A model generated the notes under the pieces. It was not told the DNA's origin. It was given only the letters and a program-made list of their open reading frames with translations, and made no database searches. Shown one piece after another: positions 22,792-31,578 of a DNA stretch of 33,488 nt; position 1 is the first letter of the stretch, and each line of letters starts with the position of its first letter. Made by a program: the position numbers and the translations under genes. The DNA comes from Bryobacterales bacterium (GTDB lineage: Bacteria > Acidobacteriota > Terriglobia > Bryobacterales > Bryobacteraceae): contig PLFE01000195.1 of the NCBI GenBank assembly GCA_003136675.1, positions 1 to 33,488 of the forward strand. Direction: 5' to 3'.

Positions 22792-23706
22792 ATGCCGTCG
22801 CGGTTGTGCCTGGCCGCGCTTCTGTTCCTCTCTTCCGCTTCCGCGCAGAATCTCACCGAGATTCATGTAGAGAAGCTCGCGGGTAAGTTGCTGTACGCCG
22901 ATGGCCCGGTATGGTCCCGCGATGGGTATCTGCTCTATTGCGATATTCCGGCCAATCGTCTTTACAGCCTCATCCCGCCACCCGCCGCGGAAGACGATAA
23001 CGCCGCATCAAAGCTGACCGAGGCGCGCATCGCGCTCTACCGGGAAAATTCCGGCGGCGCCAGCGGCATCACCTTCGATACGCAGGGCCGCCTCTATACG
23101 TGCGAAACGCATACCCGCCGCGTGACCCGCACGGATAAGAAAGGCAAGCTGGAAGTTCTCGCCGCGAAATATCAAGGCAAGCGCCTCAACTCACCGAACG
23201 ATATCACCGTGCGGCGCGATGGTCAGATTTACTTTACCGACCCGGCCTTCGGGAGCGAGAACGACTCCCGCGAACTCGATTTCTACGGCGTCTTCCACAT
23301 CACGCCCAAAGGCGAGTTATCGCTGGTGGCGAAATGGACCACGCGCCCCAACGGCATCGCCCTTTCACCGGACGGTGGAACTCTCTATGTTTCGGATTCC
23401 GATCTGCACTTGGTGCGCGCCTTTGACCTCGATCAGCACGGCAGCGCGTCCGGCGAGCGCATCCTGATTTCCGATATCAAAGGCGTTCCTGGCGGATTGC
23501 GCATCGACGAGCGCGGCAACATCTACGTGGCCGCCGCCCGGATTTCCGTCTACAACACAGCCGGCAAAAGCATCGGCGACATTCCGACTTCGGAGATTCC
23601 ATCCAACCTTGCCTTTGGCGATGACGATTTCTCATCTCTGTACATTACCGCGCATACTTCCATCTACCGTTTACGCCTGGAAGTGAAAGGCTCGGTCCAG
23701 TATTAG
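22792..23706 (+). CDS. SMP-30/gluconolactonase-like secreted beta-propeller
   Basis: A 304-residue protein whose ATG immediately follows the BON stop. Residues 1-18 are a Sec signal peptide (MPSRLCLAALLFLSSASAQ). The rest is an SMP-30/gluconolactonase/regucalcin-like six-bladed beta-propeller with YADGPVWSRDGYLLYCDI (about 36-53), GITFDTQGRLYTCET, the LNSPNDITVRRDGQIYFTDPAF segment (about 130-150) and RPNGIALSPDGGTLYVSDSDL (about 185-205). These blades contribute Asn and Asp to a divalent metal site in known lactonases. Some members hydrolyse sugar lactones; the substrate here is not known. Confidence 0.88.
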   Translation: MPSRLCLAALLFLSSASAQNLTEIHVEKLAGKLLYADGPVWSRDGYLLYCDIPANRLYSLIPPPAAEDDNAASKLTEARIALYRENSGGASGITFDTQGRLYTCETHTRRVTRTDKKGKLEVLAAKYQGKRLNSPNDITVRRDGQIYFTDPAFGSENDSRELDFYGVFHITPKGELSLVAKWTTRPNGIALSPDGGTLYVSDSDLHLVRAFDLDQHGSASGERILISDIKGVPGGLRIDERGNIYVAAARISVYNTAGKSIGDIPTSEIPSNLAFGDDDFSSLYITAHTSIYRLRLEVKGSVQY

Positions 23707-23737
23707 TCCGTCGCGCCTGAATCCCGACCGGCCCTGG

Positions 23738-24112
23738 TTGGGCGTCGGCGCAGTCGTTTTCGATGGAGAACGCGTGTTATTGGTCAAGCGGGCGAACGAG
23801 CCGTTTCGGGGTTGGTGGTCTTTACCTGGGGGCATCGTCGAAACCGGCGAGTTACTTAAAGACGCGGTGCGGCGTGAACTCCACGAAGAGACCGGGCTCG
23901 AAGTGGAGCCGCTCAACATCGTCGAAGTCTTTGAAAGCATTCGCCCCACCTATCATTTCGTTGTGGTTGATTTCCTTTGCCGGCTAACGGGGGGCCAGCT
24001 CCGCGCTGGCAGCGACGCCGCCGGCGCTCAATGGTTTCCTTTGCACGAATTGCCGGAGCACCTCACCGCCGGCGCGGCGGAAGTGATCGGTAAGGCCGCG
24101 GCCGTCAGGTGA
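23738..24112 (+). CDS. Nudix hydrolase
   Basis: Hydrolyses a nucleoside diphosphate linked to another group. The Nudix box is perfect: G32, five residues, E38, seven residues, then R46-E47-L48-H49-E50-E51-T52-G53-L54. Length from the TTG start at 23738 is 124 residues, normal for a single-domain enzyme. The start is doubtful: upstream in-frame codons encode N-P-D-R-P-W, which looks like coding sequence, but there is no ATG, GTG or TTG further up before a stop; ATT at 23702 or CTG at 23717 are possible non-standard starts. It follows the SMP-30-like stop by 31 nt and precedes mutS2 by 52 nt. Substrate unknown. Confidence 0.88.
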   Translation: MGVGAVVFDGERVLLVKRANEPFRGWWSLPGGIVETGELLKDAVRRELHEETGLEVEPLNIVEVFESIRPTYHFVVVDFLCRLTGGQLRAGSDAAGAQWFPLHELPEHLTAGAAEVIGKAAAVR

Positions 24113-24164
24113 CTGAAACATCCGTAGCGTTTCACAAAATTCGTCCGCGCGCTACCCTAAAACT

Positions 24165-26597
24165 GTGAAACAAACCAGCGCCGGCCTGCTGGAATTCGAA
24201 CCGCTTCGGGAACTGATCGGCCGCTACATCGGCAGTCCGATGGGCCGCGCCTGCCTTTACGCCGTCGCGCCATCCACCAATCGCGAACAGATTGAGCACG
24301 CGCTCGCGGAAGCCGCGGAAGCGATCGAATACCTGCGCACGTCCGCGAAACCGCAGCCTGCGCAGCGCGGCGCGGCCATCCGCATCTCCTTCAACGGATT
24401 ACCCGACCTGTCGCAGGCAACCGAGAAAATCCGCATCGAGGGTGCGTCTCTCGAGCCCCGCGAGCTATTCGATCTGATCGCTCTGCTCGATCGCGCAGCT
24501 GACGCGCGCAGCATCCTCAACGCCGTCTCCGATCGCTTTCCACTGCTGGGCGCGCGGGGTTCCGCAATTGGCGATTTCAAGCCCCTGCTGGCCGGAATCG
24601 AAGGGAAAATACTGCCCGACGGTACCGTGGCCGATCACGCAAGCGTGGCTCTCAATCGTTTGCGCCGCGATATCGAGAGGCAGAAGCGCAATATCAACGA
24701 ATCGCTCGAACGGTTCCTGAAAACCCACCGCGACGACGGCACGCTGCAGGAAGAATTCATCACCATCCGTAATGAGCGCTTCGTGGTCCCTGTGGTTGCC
24801 GGGCAGCGCCGCCGCATGCAAGGCGTCATCCACGGCGCCAGTTCCACCGGTCACACGCTCTTCCTCGAGCCCCTCGAAACCATCGATCTCAATAACGAAC
24901 TCGTTCGGCTCATCGAGGAAGAAATGCGCGAGGTACAGCGCATTCTCCGTGAACTGACGGCGCGTCTGCGTCAGAGCGCGCCGGAAATCCGCGCCGCGGT
25001 CGATTCCATGGGGCAGCTCGATCTCATCTTCGCCAAAGGCCGCTTCGCCGTGGAGTTCGATTGCACCATCCCGCACCTCAGTCCGGACGGCCAGCGCCGT
25101 CTCGAATTGAAGAACGCGCGCCATCCCTTGCTGAGCCAGGTTTTGAAACGCCGGGGCGGGCAAGTGGTCCCGTTCAGTCTCGAACTGGGCGCGGACTGTC
25201 GCACGCTGTTGATCAGCGGCCCGAATACAGGCGGCAAAACCGTCACTTTGAAGACCGTTGGATTGCTGGCGTTGATGGCGCAGGCCGCGCTGCCCGTCCC
25301 CTGCGAAAGCGCGGAACTGCCTGTCTTCGAGCAGGTTCTGGCGGACATCGGCGACGCGCAAAGCATTCAGGAAAGCTTGAGTACGTTTTCGGCGCACATC
25401 GCCCGTTTGCGCGAGATGGCGTTCGATGTAACTCCGGAATCGCTGGTGCTGCTCGATGAGATCGGCTCCGCGACAGACCCCGAGGAAGGCGGCGCGCTGG
25501 GCGTGGCGCTGGTCGATCATTTTCGCGCGGCGGGCGCATTCACTCTGGCTTCCACGCACTTGCTGGCGCTCAAAATCTATGGCGCGAATACGCCCACCGT
25601 GCTAAACGCTTCCATGGGCTATGACGAGGAAAGCCTGGCGCCCACTTATCAGTTGCAAACGGGCCTACCCGGGAAATCCGCCGGCCTCGACATCGCCGCG
25701 CGCCTGGGAATGCCGGATAGCATTATGCGCAGAGCGCGCGCTTCGTTGAGCACGCGTGAGGCCGATATCGCCCGCATGCTCACCGATCTGCACCGCCGTC
25801 TGGACGAAACCGCCGCGCGGGAGCGTGAACTCCAGGCGGAGCGCGAACGCATGCAGCAGGAAGAGATCGCCCGCAAAGCGGACTATGAAAAGCGTGAAGC
25901 CGCGCGCATTCGCGAAGTGCGCGAGAAGTCCGAGGAACTCATTGCGCGCTTTGACGAACATTCACGAGAAACCATCCAGCGGCTCACCGAAACATCAGAA
26001 AGGCGCAAGGCGGAAGATCTGGCGCAGCGCAAAATCTCGCGCGTCAAGCGCGAATTCCGCGAGCAGGTGGAAGCGGAACTCACGAATCCCGCGAGCGGCG
26101 ACGCCCCCGGTTTACATCCAAAAGCGCCCGCGCTCAAGCTCGAAGAAGGCACGCGCGTCCGTGTACGCGGCATTCGCGATGTCGCCCGCGTTCGCCGCCT
26201 CCTGTCGAACGATAAAGTGGAAATCGAAGCGGGCTTCCTCAAAATGCAGGTCAACTTCGACGATATCGAGGAAGTGGTTCCCGAATCGGCCGCACCCAAA
26301 CCGAAGCTTGCCGCCAACGTCAAATTCAATCAAGGCCCGCAGCTCAATCCGGTATTTCAGGAAATCAACGTCATCGGCGAGCGGTCGGAGCAGGCTCTTG
26401 ACCGCGTGGACCAGTTCCTCGATCAAGCCGTCCTTGCCACGGCGAGTCGCGTTCGCATTGTTCACGGGCATGGGATGGGGATCTTGAAGCGAGCCATCGG
26501 CGAATACCTGACGTCCAGCCCGCACGTTGCGCGTTTCTACCAGGCTTCCGCAAATGAAGGCGGCGCCGGCGCCACAATCGTGGAACTCCGCGATTAA
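24165..26597 (+). CDS. mutS2: MutS2 endonuclease / ATPase
   Basis: An 810-residue MutS2 family protein. Unlike MutS, these lack the mismatch-reading N-terminus and have an Smr nuclease domain; proposed roles are suppression of recombination and rescue of collided ribosomes. Seen in order: the MutS core and clamp region (1-340), the ATPase with Walker A GPNTGGKT (352-359) and Walker B LLDEIGS (D431-E432), a long charged coiled coil (about 520-640), a KOW-like EGTRVRVRGI segment and the Smr domain (about 735-810) with HGHGMG starting at His767. Length is close to that of B. subtilis MutS2. The start is GTG. No Shine-Dalgarno sequence is clear; a 6-bp inverted repeat (TGAAAC/GTTTCA) lies upstream. 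Confidence 0.96.
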   Translation: MKQTSAGLLEFEPLRELIGRYIGSPMGRACLYAVAPSTNREQIEHALAEAAEAIEYLRTSAKPQPAQRGAAIRISFNGLPDLSQATEKIRIEGASLEPRELFDLIALLDRAADARSILNAVSDRFPLLGARGSAIGDFKPLLAGIEGKILPDGTVADHASVALNRLRRDIERQKRNINESLERFLKTHRDDGTLQEEFITIRNERFVVPVVAGQRRRMQGVIHGASSTGHTLFLEPLETIDLNNELVRLIEEEMREVQRILRELTARLRQSAPEIRAAVDSMGQLDLIFAKGRFAVEFDCTIPHLSPDGQRRLELKNARHPLLSQVLKRRGGQVVPFSLELGADCRTLLISGPNTGGKTVTLKTVGLLALMAQAALPVPCESAELPVFEQVLADIGDAQSIQESLSTFSAHIARLREMAFDVTPESLVLLDEIGSATDPEEGGALGVALVDHFRAAGAFTLASTHLLALKIYGANTPTVLNASMGYDEESLAPTYQLQTGLPGKSAGLDIAARLGMPDSIMRRARASLSTREADIARMLTDLHRRLDETAARERELQAERERMQQEEIARKADYEKREAARIREVREKSEELIARFDEHSRETIQRLTETSERRKAEDLAQRKISRVKREFREQVEAELTNPASGDAPGLHPKAPALKLEEGTRVRVRGIRDVARVRRLLSNDKVEIEAGFLKMQVNFDDIEEVVPESAAPKPKLAANVKFNQGPQLNPVFQEINVIGERSEQALDRVDQFLDQAVLATASRVRIVHGHGMGILKRAIGEYLTSSPHVARFYQASANEGGAGATIVELRD

Positions 26598-26694
26598 CGG
26601 AAAAATCATCAGCAATCCACCGTCTTTTTGTTCGGGTAAATCCCGATTGCTTATGCATGCGCCGGGTTGCATTCTTTAAGCAGACTTCCTCCTT

Positions 26695-27189
26695 ATGACA
26701 ATTTCTGGTGAAATGACCAAGCGTGAGCAGGTCCTGCTAAGAATCGCCTTCTGGTTTCTGCTCGTTTTCTCGGCGGTGTTGACTGTCCAGGCATTTCGGC
26801 TCATCCATCAGCCAACATTTCAAAGAGCGGCGCTCGGCGAACACGTTGCGATCTACCTGGTGCTCGCTCCCTTGTTTGCCTTTCAATTGTTGTTTATGGG
26901 TTCCCAGTTTCGCCGCAATGGGCAGACCATCGTGGAGTTTGAATGTGACGAACTCTCCATCCAGTTTCGGAAGCTTGGAGATTCGCATCACGAAGCCCGG
27001 CCCATTTCGGACGTCGTAAAGGTGTATAAATGGCGCGGGCTCGGAGAACCCATCGGCTACAGGCTCCTGTTTCGGGATGGCTCCAAAGCCTACATCAATT
27101 ACTCGTTATCGAATGCCAGGGCGCTGGAGGAGCGGCTGCTCGCCGCGGACGTGCCGGTTCACCGCTGGTTAGAGAGCCTTCGCGATTAA
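26695..27189 (+). CDS. Small membrane protein of unknown function, two TM segments
   Basis: A 164-residue protein. Two hydrophobic segments (about 15-34 and 48-67) suggest a helical hairpin in the inner membrane, followed by a soluble part (70-164) with a beta-rich pattern, EFECDELSIQF and GYRLLFRDGSKAYINYS, similar to a PH-like or bPH2-type domain. Nothing identifies a role. An in-frame ATG at 26713 is an alternative start and has GGTGA just upstream, a better ribosome-binding site than the first ATG has. It lies between mutS2 and glyA on the same strand with gaps of about 97 and 45 nt. Confidence 0.75.
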   Translation: MTISGEMTKREQVLLRIAFWFLLVFSAVLTVQAFRLIHQPTFQRAALGEHVAIYLVLAPLFAFQLLFMGSQFRRNGQTIVEFECDELSIQFRKLGDSHHEARPISDVVKVYKWRGLGEPIGYRLLFRDGSKAYINYSLSNARALEERLLAADVPVHRWLESLRD

Positions 27190-27234
27190 CGCGGATCGGG
27201 CCGCGCCCACCTTGATATTCTGGGATAACGTTTT

Positions 27235-28512
27235 ATGTCGAATCCCATGGCCCGCTCACTCTCTGAAGTCGATCCCGAAATTTATGCCGCCATCCAACAC
27301 GAGGTGGAGCGGCAGCACTCCCAGATCGAACTGATCGCCAGCGAAAATTTCACCTCCGAAGCCATTCTGGAAGCCACGGGCAGCGTCTTTACCAATAAGT
27401 ATGCGGAAGGCTATCCGGGCCGGCGCTATTACGGTGGATGCGAGTACGCGGACGTGGTCGAAAACCTGGCGCGCGATCGTGCCAAGCAACTCTTCAAAGC
27501 AGAGTACGCCAATGTCCAGCCGCATTCCGGCTCCCAGGCCAACGCTGAAGCTTACGCCGCGGTGCTGAACCCCGGCGACACCATCCTGGGCCTCGATCTT
27601 TCGCACGGCGGCCATCTCACGCACGGCCACAAGCTCAATTTCTCCGGCAAACTCTACAAAGTTGTTTCGTATAAGGTCCGCAAAGACGATGAACGCATCG
27701 ACTTCGATGACCTCGCCTCCACCGCCCATGAACACAAACCGAAAATGATTATCGCCGGCGGCAGCGCCTACTCGCGGACTTGGGACTTTGCCCGCTTCCG
27801 CGAAATCGCCGACGAGATCGGCGCCATTCTGCTGGTCGATATGGCGCACTTCTCCGGCCTGGTCGCCGCGGGTATCCACCCCAACCCATGCGAATGGGCG
27901 GACATCGTGACCACCACCACGCACAAGACTCTGCGCGGTCCACGCGCCGGGCTCATTCTAGCCAGGGAGAAATACGCCAAGGCCATCGACCAGAATGTAT
28001 TCCCAGGCCAGCAGGGTGGGCCTCTGGTCCACGTCGTTGCGGCCAAGGCGGTTTGTTTCCTGGAAGCCATGACGCCGGAGTTCGTCGCCTATCAAAAGAT
28101 GGTGGTGTCAAATGCCCAGGCGCTCGCTGCCGGCATGGCCGAGGAAGGCTTCCGCGTCGTTTCCGGGGGTACAGATACGCACGTCATGCTGGTGGATATT
28201 TTCTCGAAGGGCATCCGCGGCAAGGAAGCCGAAGCCGCCCTCGATAAGGCGCGCATCACGGTGAATAAGAACACCATTCCATTCGATCCGAATCCCCCGC
28301 TCAACCCCAGTGGGATCCGCCTGGGCAGCCCCGCCGTCACCACGCGCGGATTCCGCGAACCGGAAATGCGCGAAGTGGCTTCCTTGATCGCCGAATTGCT
28401 GAATCACATCGATTCCGCCTCCACCGCCGACGCCGTTCGCCGTCGGGTGGAAATCCTCACCGATCGCTTTCCGCTTTACCAGTGGAAGCTTGAACCCGTT
28501 CGTGTGAGCTAG
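27235..28512 (+). CDS. glyA: Serine hydroxymethyltransferase
   Basis: A 425-residue PLP enzyme that converts serine and tetrahydrofolate to glycine and 5,10-methylenetetrahydrofolate, the main one-carbon source. The PLP-binding lysine is Lys231 in [12 protein letters not shown]. Further signatures are [17 protein letters not shown] (about 32-48), the [15 protein letters not shown] segment, the [11 protein letters not shown] loop and [13 protein letters not shown]. Length is normal. The start at 27235 is used; an in-frame ATG at 27247 is possible. The glycosyltransferase that follows begins directly after its stop. No glycine riboswitch is visible in the 45 nt upstream. Confidence 0.97.
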   Translation: MSNPMARSLSEVDPEIYAAIQHEVERQHSQIELIASENFTSEAILEATGSVFTNKYAEGYPGRRYYGGCEYADVVENLARDRAKQLFKAEYANVQPHSGSQANAEAYAAVLNPGDTILGLDLSHGGHLTHGHKLNFSGKLYKVVSYKVRKDDERIDFDDLASTAHEHKPKMIIAGGSAYSRTWDFARFREIADEIGAILLVDMAHFSGLVAAGIHPNPCEWADIVTTTTHKTLRGPRAGLILAREKYAKAIDQNVFPGQQGGPLVHVVAAKAVCFLEAMTPEFVAYQKMVVSNAQALAAGMAEEGFRVVSGGTDTHVMLVDIFSKGIRGKEAEAALDKARITVNKNTIPFDPNPPLNPSGIRLGSPAVTTRGFREPEMREVASLIAELLNHIDSASTADAVRRRVEILTDRFPLYQWKLEPVRVS

Positions 28513-29679
28513 TTGCGCGTCGCCATTGATGTCCGGCGCATTCTGGACTTCGGCATTGGCACGTATATCCGCAATCTTCTTCGCGCCTTCCAGCAGATTG
28601 AAGCTCCGCACGAATTCTTACTGATTGGCGCGCCCGATCAAAAGCGTCTGTTTCAGAACCTGGTGCCGCGATTCCGCTTCGTTCCCCATTCCGCTTCCGA
28701 TTTGCAGCGCAAAGACCATCTGGCTTTCCCGCGGCTCATCCGTAATCTTGATGTGGACCTCACTCACATTCCGTTCACACGGGTCCCTCTGTTCCTGCCG
28801 CGTCCCTACGTGATCACCGTTCACGATTTGTCCAGCGTCCTGTTCGATAAGTCGTCGCCCTGGTTGCGCGAATTGCGCCGCTACCGCTTCTTGCGTAGCG
28901 TCTCCCGCGCCGATCGAGTGATCTCCGTTTCGCTCGCCACGCTCCGCGATCTCGACAATCTCACCGGAATCAGTCACGACCGCGTCAACGTCATCTATAA
29001 CGCGCCCGATCCCGTTTTCTTCCAGCCCGCCAAGTCCGCCGATGCGCGCGCCGCCGGACCCGATTCCCGCCGGGTCGAGCAGCGCCGCATACTGGAACGC
29101 TACCAGATCGACTACCCGTTCCTGCTCTATGCCGGCCACATTCGAGAGCAGAAGAACATTCCCCGCATGGTGGAAGCCTTCGCCGTCGCCCGCCAGGAGC
29201 TCGCTCAAGAGCCTGCCTACAAAGAACTCCGCCTGATCATTATTGGAGACGATATTCACCTGCATCCCGAAGTGCGCCGCGCCGTGATTCAGAGCCGCGT
29301 CGAGCACTGCGTCCGCTTCTTAGGTTTCGTTCCGTTTGGCACATTGCGGCTCTTCTATGAGACCGCCGAGGCCTTTCTGTTCCCGTCCCTCTATGAGGGG
29401 TTTGGCCTGCCGCCGCTCGAAGCCATGGCCTCGGGCACGCCGGTGATTACGTCGGCCGTCAGTTCTTTGCTGGAGGTAGTTCAGGATGGCGCAGCCCTGG
29501 TGAATCCCGAAAATGTCTTCGACATCGCCCGCGGCATTTGCGATGTGCTGAGAAACCCGGAGCTGCGGGCCTCGCTGATCGCCCGCGGCCGCGCCAGGGC
29601 TGAGGCGTTTAGCTGGCTGGCGGCCGCACGGCAAACAATCGAAACGTATGAGGACGCTGTTAGAAAGCACCGCAAATAG
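28513..29679 (+). CDS. GT4-family glycosyltransferase
   Basis: A 388-residue GT-B glycosyltransferase. The C-terminal domain has the EX7E motif of GT4 retaining enzymes: E295 and E303 within YEGFGLPPLEAM, which contacts the sugar nucleotide. The N-terminal half has FGIGTYIRNLLRAF (glycine-rich acceptor loop, about 12-25) and VITVHDLSSVLF. It acts probably in cell-envelope or exopolysaccharide synthesis; donor and acceptor are not known. The first codon is TTG directly after the TAG of glyA, so translation is likely by reinitiation; GTGAG (28503-28507) is the best ribosome-binding site candidate. The stop is 11 nt from the convergent NHL gene. Confidence 0.9.
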   Translation: MRVAIDVRRILDFGIGTYIRNLLRAFQQIEAPHEFLLIGAPDQKRLFQNLVPRFRFVPHSASDLQRKDHLAFPRLIRNLDVDLTHIPFTRVPLFLPRPYVITVHDLSSVLFDKSSPWLRELRRYRFLRSVSRADRVISVSLATLRDLDNLTGISHDRVNVIYNAPDPVFFQPAKSADARAAGPDSRRVEQRRILERYQIDYPFLLYAGHIREQKNIPRMVEAFAVARQELAQEPAYKELRLIIIGDDIHLHPEVRRAVIQSRVEHCVRFLGFVPFGTLRLFYETAEAFLFPSLYEGFGLPPLEAMASGTPVITSAVSSLLEVVQDGAALVNPENVFDIARGICDVLRNPELRASLIARGRARAEAFSWLAAARQTIETYEDAVRKHRK

Positions 29680-29690
29680 CGCCCCAACCC

Positions 29691-31502
29691 TCATTGCACC
29701 TGAATCTTTACCGTATTCGCCGTAACTCCATTCACGCTGACCACCAGGTCGTTCGGGCCGGAAGGGGCTCCCGTGGGCACCGTGATGTTGAGCTGATTCA
29801 ATCCCACAAAATACGGCGCAGCTCCGCTGAAACCGACCGTCGTGGGCAAGCCGCCGATGGTGATCGTCGGCATCAGCGTGGTGTAGGAAAGTCCCGCCGG
29901 CGCCTGACCGGTGATCACAGCCGGATTCACGGGACCGAATCCGGTTCCGTACATCACCACCACCTCGCCCGGCGCAGCCGGATCCGCAGACGTCACCAGC
30001 GCCCCGCCCACGTGCGTAATGGCTCCATCCGGCACGCCGTCCACCACGAAAATTCCAGGTTGCGCCGCGCTGATCTGCACCGGGACGGCCGTGTTTGAGG
30101 CCACGCCATTACTGACGATCACTTGAACGGGTGTTTGTCCCGCAACCTCCCAAGGCATCTGGAAGTTGATCTGCTCACTTCCCCCGGCGTTGACCACGGC
30201 CAGCAGCGGCGCAGCGGTCCCATTCACCGTGATGCTGGTCCCCGCCAGAGTGGTTGGCAGCGGAATCGAACTCGCCTGTGCAATGCCGCTGAGGTTCACG
30301 CTCAGGTGCTGGCCAAAGACGGTGCCCAGCCCGCCGGCCGATCCGCCCACCGCAAAGCTGGCTGAGTTGGTTACGGAACCGCTGGTGAATTGCGGTGCGA
30401 CGGAGGAAGCCGCCGCAACTTTCCGGATGCGGTTGTTCACGCTGTCCGCGATCAGCAGATTGCCGGAAGGGTCGATCGCCAGACCGAACTCGCCGTTCAA
30501 CATCGCACTGGTTGCCGGGCCCCCGTCGCCCGAGAAACCCAGAATGCCGTCTCCGGCTACCGTGTTGATGATTCCGCTGGGCGCAATGACGCGAACGCGG
30601 AAATTGTTATCGTCCGAAAAGAAGACGTTGCCGCTTGAATCCGCGGTCATGCCGCCGGGGTAATTCAGGTTGGCGTTGATCGCGGGTCCGCCGTCGCCGG
30701 AATACCCATCGACGCCGGTGCCCGCAACGGTAGTGATAATTCCATTTGTATCCACCTTGCGGACGCGCATATTGAACTGGTCGCAGATGTACAGGTTTCC
30801 TCCGCTATCGAGCGCCAGCGAGGTTGGATTGTTGAGCCCGGCGCTGGTCGCCGGGCCGTTATCGCCGCTGAATGTTCCGTTCGACCCGGCTCCGTCGCCG
30901 TTACCCGCGATGGTCGTCACGATTCCTGTCGATGCGGTCACTTTTCGCACCCGGTGATTGCTTTGATCGGCGATGTAGATGTTCCCTGCCGCGTCCGTGA
31001 TCGCCCGCACGCAATTAAAGAAGGAGGCTGATGTGGCCAGCCCGCCGTCTCCCGAGTAGCCGGGGTTGCCGTTACCCGCCACGGTGGTGATGGTGCCATT
31101 GGTATCGATGCGGCGGATCCGCTGATTGCCCACGTCGGCAATGATGAGGTTGCCCGAGACATCCACAAACACGCCTGTTGGCGTCTTCAACTGGGCCTGC
31201 AGCGCGGGCCCCCCATCGCCCGAGAATCCGGCCGTCCCGGTGCCCGCAATGGTCGTGATGATCCCGCTCCCGTTTACTTTGCGAATACGGTTGTTGTACT
31301 GGTCGGTGATATAAACATTCCCGAGAAGATCTGTCGCCACCCCAACCGGAACATTCATCAGAGCGGACGTTGCGGGTCCATTGTCCCCGGAGAAGCCGAC
31401 GCTGGTGCTGCTGCCGGCAATGGTAGCGATCGTTTGCGCAGGCGCAGTAACAGCGAACACGACGGCGAGCGGAAAGGCAAGAAGAGCGAGTCGTTGAGTC
31501 AT
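29691..31502 (-). CDS. Secreted NHL-repeat protein with C-terminal TIGR03437 domain
   Basis: A 603-residue exported protein. The ATG at 31502 has CAGGAG upstream and is preferred to the ATG at 31532. Residues 1-22 are a signal peptide. Residues about 23-370 are six NHL-like units of about 56 residues, each with an IAGxGxxGFSGDGGPA-type motif and a GNLYIxDxxNxRIRKV strand, which would make a beta-propeller-like fold. Residues about 375-603 are a TIGR03437 domain of unknown function, typical of Solibacter relatives, with the SGAAPYFVGLNQLNITVP end. It is probably outside the cell or in the outer envelope, perhaps in polymer binding; no catalytic residues are visible. It diverges from the GGDEF-EAL gene by 76 bp. 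Confidence 0.9.
   Translation of the reverse strand: MTQRLALLAFPLAVVFAVTAPAQTIATIAGSSTSVGFSGDNGPATSALMNVPVGVATDLLGNVYITDQYNNRIRKVNGSGIITTIAGTGTAGFSGDGGPALQAQLKTPTGVFVDVSGNLIIADVGNQRIRRIDTNGTITTVAGNGNPGYSGDGGLATSASFFNCVRAITDAAGNIYIADQSNHRVRKVTASTGIVTTIAGNGDGAGSNGTFSGDNGPATSAGLNNPTSLALDSGGNLYICDQFNMRVRKVDTNGIITTVAGTGVDGYSGDGGPAINANLNYPGGMTADSSGNVFFSDDNNFRVRVIAPSGIINTVAGDGILGFSGDGGPATSAMLNGEFGLAIDPSGNLLIADSVNNRIRKVAAASSVAPQFTSGSVTNSASFAVGGSAGGLGTVFGQHLSVNLSGIAQASSIPLPTTLAGTSITVNGTAAPLLAVVNAGGSEQINFQMPWEVAGQTPVQVIVSNGVASNTAVPVQISAAQPGIFVVDGVPDGAITHVGGALVTSADPAAPGEVVVMYGTGFGPVNPAVITGQAPAGLSYTTLMPTITIGGLPTTVGFSGAAPYFVGLNQLNITVPTGAPSGPNDLVVSVNGVTANTVKIQVQ
30412..31437 (-). repeat. Six NHL-coding units, about 165-185 bp each
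   Basis: The SGDGGPA-like codons recur near 31379, 31206, 31043, 30857, 30690 and 30520, a spacing of roughly 163-186 bp. Repetition is at protein level, with substantial base divergence between units, so it is a diverged internal duplication and not a young tandem repeat. Confidence 0.8.
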
Positions 31503-31578
31503 GAGGAACTCCTGATAAACACTTTGGATCATACACCCGGCTAAAGATATCGTTCACTCTTGCCGATTCCCCTAGCAG

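Noticed and set aside
30412-31437. Repeat array suggesting CRISPR or a DNA tandem repeat
   Set aside because: The units are 163-186 bp, diverged in bases and in frame with one protein; they encode NHL units.
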